From Symsagittifera roscoffensis (taxonomy: Eukaryota; Xenacoelomorpha; Acoela; Convolutidae): DNA of 64,000 nt. Positions within the stretch are counted from its first letter, which is position 1. The number at the start of each line of letters is the position of its first letter. The stretch covers positions 11,702,670-11,766,669 of the forward strand of contig NC_087062.1 of NCBI RefSeq assembly GCF_963678635.1, given 5' to 3'. Position numbers and translations under genes: made by a program. Of this stretch, positions 62,453 through 64,000 are shown one piece after another. A model generated the notes under the pieces. The model did not search any database, had not been told where the DNA came from, and saw only the letters and a program-made list of their open reading frames with translations.

Positions 62453-64000
62453 GCTTTTATTAGATCATGAAGCTTGTGAAGCTTGAACGAACCATTAGAT
62501 CAACAATGATGAACAAGTTATTAGATAATCAAGCATGAACGAGCTATTAGCTATTATATCATCAAGAATGAACAATCAATTCACCCCAAAACAAACTCGA
62601 ACAAGAATAGCCAGTTGCTGTGCAATTAGGACAGGAGGTTCTGACCACAATTAAACAAAAGGAAAACTTATTTTTGTAGTCCTTCGTAAAATTTTTTTTG
62701 CTTTTTTTCCAGTTTTTTTGTCATTTTTAGCTTGTAATGGGAGGAGGACTTAAAAATGCAAAAAGCAAAATGAACAAGCAAAATGAACAAACTAAAATTA
62801 AGTTTAAAACAAAAAAAAACTTGTAAAATCGTTTTTTATAGGACCCACGGTTTTATTGTTAAGAGCACGACCCGGATTGTCAAATTGTCTTCTTCTTTCT
62901 ATGAAAGTATAAACTAAAACACACTCAATTTAAAAAATTGTTCCCAAATCGTGGTCTTCGGATTAATTACCTACAAAAACATATCCACTAGAAACACAAA
63001 TTTTTGAAAAGAGAAAAAATGTATCGGTTCTGAGTGATTTTTTTTCGTTTTCCGACTATATTGGATCCTTTGATCTGGATTAAATCTTAATGCCTTTATA
63101 CACATCGGTCGGGTAGGCCCGATGAACGCGGCTCATAAAATGAATTTCAGTTCACATTTATCTAACATTTTGTATTGAAAGTGACATTCTGCATTAATCA
63201 GATTATGTTATTATTAGATGCCATCTGTTTGAACAGGCCGTTTTTTGACGGAGGCGCTTATATATAGATGGTTTTTTTCCTTCGCCAACGTCTCTTTTAG
63301 AAAAAAATTAATCGTTAATTTGGCAAATATATATATATATATATAGAGAAATAAGACATTCCTTCAACGGGCCGTTTTTTGAAGTTCACTTCAAAACCAG
63401 AAGTGAGAATCTTTCAGAAAATTGACTCTTTTTCAAACAACAGTTTTTTGCCTTCAACTTTCAGATTTCTTGCCTCCAAACATCTAAAACACTGCTCCCA
63501 CAATTCCATATGAGAAAGCCGGAAAAACACTTGTCATACGGCTGGCTCGCATATATGAGAATTATATAAATAGATTTTTTATTTTGAGATTTAAACAGGT
63601 CTCTAAGATCTAAAGTTACGCAAAAACAGGCAGAATGAGTCTCGAAAGAAAACTAAATCTAGGATAAAGCGACTTGTTAATTTTATAGATATTTCAGAAA
63701 TGGTCAATAATCCCCCCAGACTATTTCAAGATTCACTATGGAAAAATTTAAATATTAAAATCTCAAAGCTGCAGGAATTTTTTCAACATAAAACTGGCCT
63801 TACTCGATTGGTTCAAAAAGCCAGAGGGTACCTTAAGAACAAATATAAGCTAGGCTAGGTCAATCTAAATTGGTTTTTTTTTTAATGTTAAAAGGATGAG
63901 TGTGGGTCGGGTTCCCCAAGCGAGGGATGTAGAAAGTGGTGCTTTTAGTTCAAAATTCTTTTCAGCCTTCCCTCAACCTATCTTAATTGCCACATGCTTA
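62453..64000. other. no gene seen; TA microsatellite at 63326-63344
   Basis: AT-rich with a short (AT)n run. The phrase ggccgttttttga occurs twice (63236, 63370), which may mark an old short element, but boundaries could not be set. Confidence 0.4.

Overview
This is a 64 kb piece of an animal nuclear genome, most likely an invertebrate. It is AT-rich with long introns, GT-AG splice sites and AATAAA poly(A) signals, and mobile elements fill most of it. The one clearly recognisable host gene is an hnRNP R/Q (SYNCRIP)-family RNA-binding protein. I cannot name the species. There is no bacterial-style gene packing, operon with ribosome sites, rRNA or CRISPR array.

Layout. 0-7.4 kb is a patchwork of old elements: dispersed 5' regions repeated at 1.3 and 5.2 kb, a decayed SGNH-like ORF at 6.1 kb, and a decayed LTR fragment (2.0-3.8 kb). 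7.4-19.3 kb holds most of a very large Ty3/gypsy-class LTR retroelement on the minus strand. It runs RNase H, integrase, GPY/F-like tail and macro-like domain, then a second ORF of about 2,380 codons containing a complete SGNH hydrolase motif set, then a polypurine tract and the 3' LTR. Its gag, protease, reverse transcriptase and 5' LTR are missing. A 21-bp/15-bp minisatellite follows at 19.7-20.3 kb. A 5'-truncated non-LTR retroelement lies at 21.7-22.9 kb.

23.4-29.6 kb is the host-gene block. A probable BESS-motif C-terminal exon ends 108 bp before the hnRNP R/Q start codon. The hnRNP gene has a large first coding exon (24515-26065 or 26095) and a last exon (29013-29183). Two in-phase donors 30 bp apart, plus a read-through stop with its own poly(A) signal, predict three C-termini. 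The 2.9 kb intron carries a dead Tc1/mariner transposon. At 30.5 kb a lone exon encodes a signal peptide and ends in a perfect donor.

31-64 kb is almost gene-free. It contains tRNA-like fragments, microsatellites, a two-copy MITE family with 7-bp target duplications, nested short inverted-repeat elements, and a second Ty3/gypsy-class element with both LTRs (42.8-52.4 kb). That element has a partial internal duplication and a 200-N gap. Diverged direct repeats (54-55 kb) and a recent 1.2 kb tandem duplication (57.5-59.9 kb) follow.

The most unusual item is the gypsy element of 7.4-19.3 kb. It combines a macro-like domain at the end of Pol with a giant SGNH-bearing ORF where env would normally lie, and a second, older copy of that ORF's end plus its LTR lies 5 kb away.
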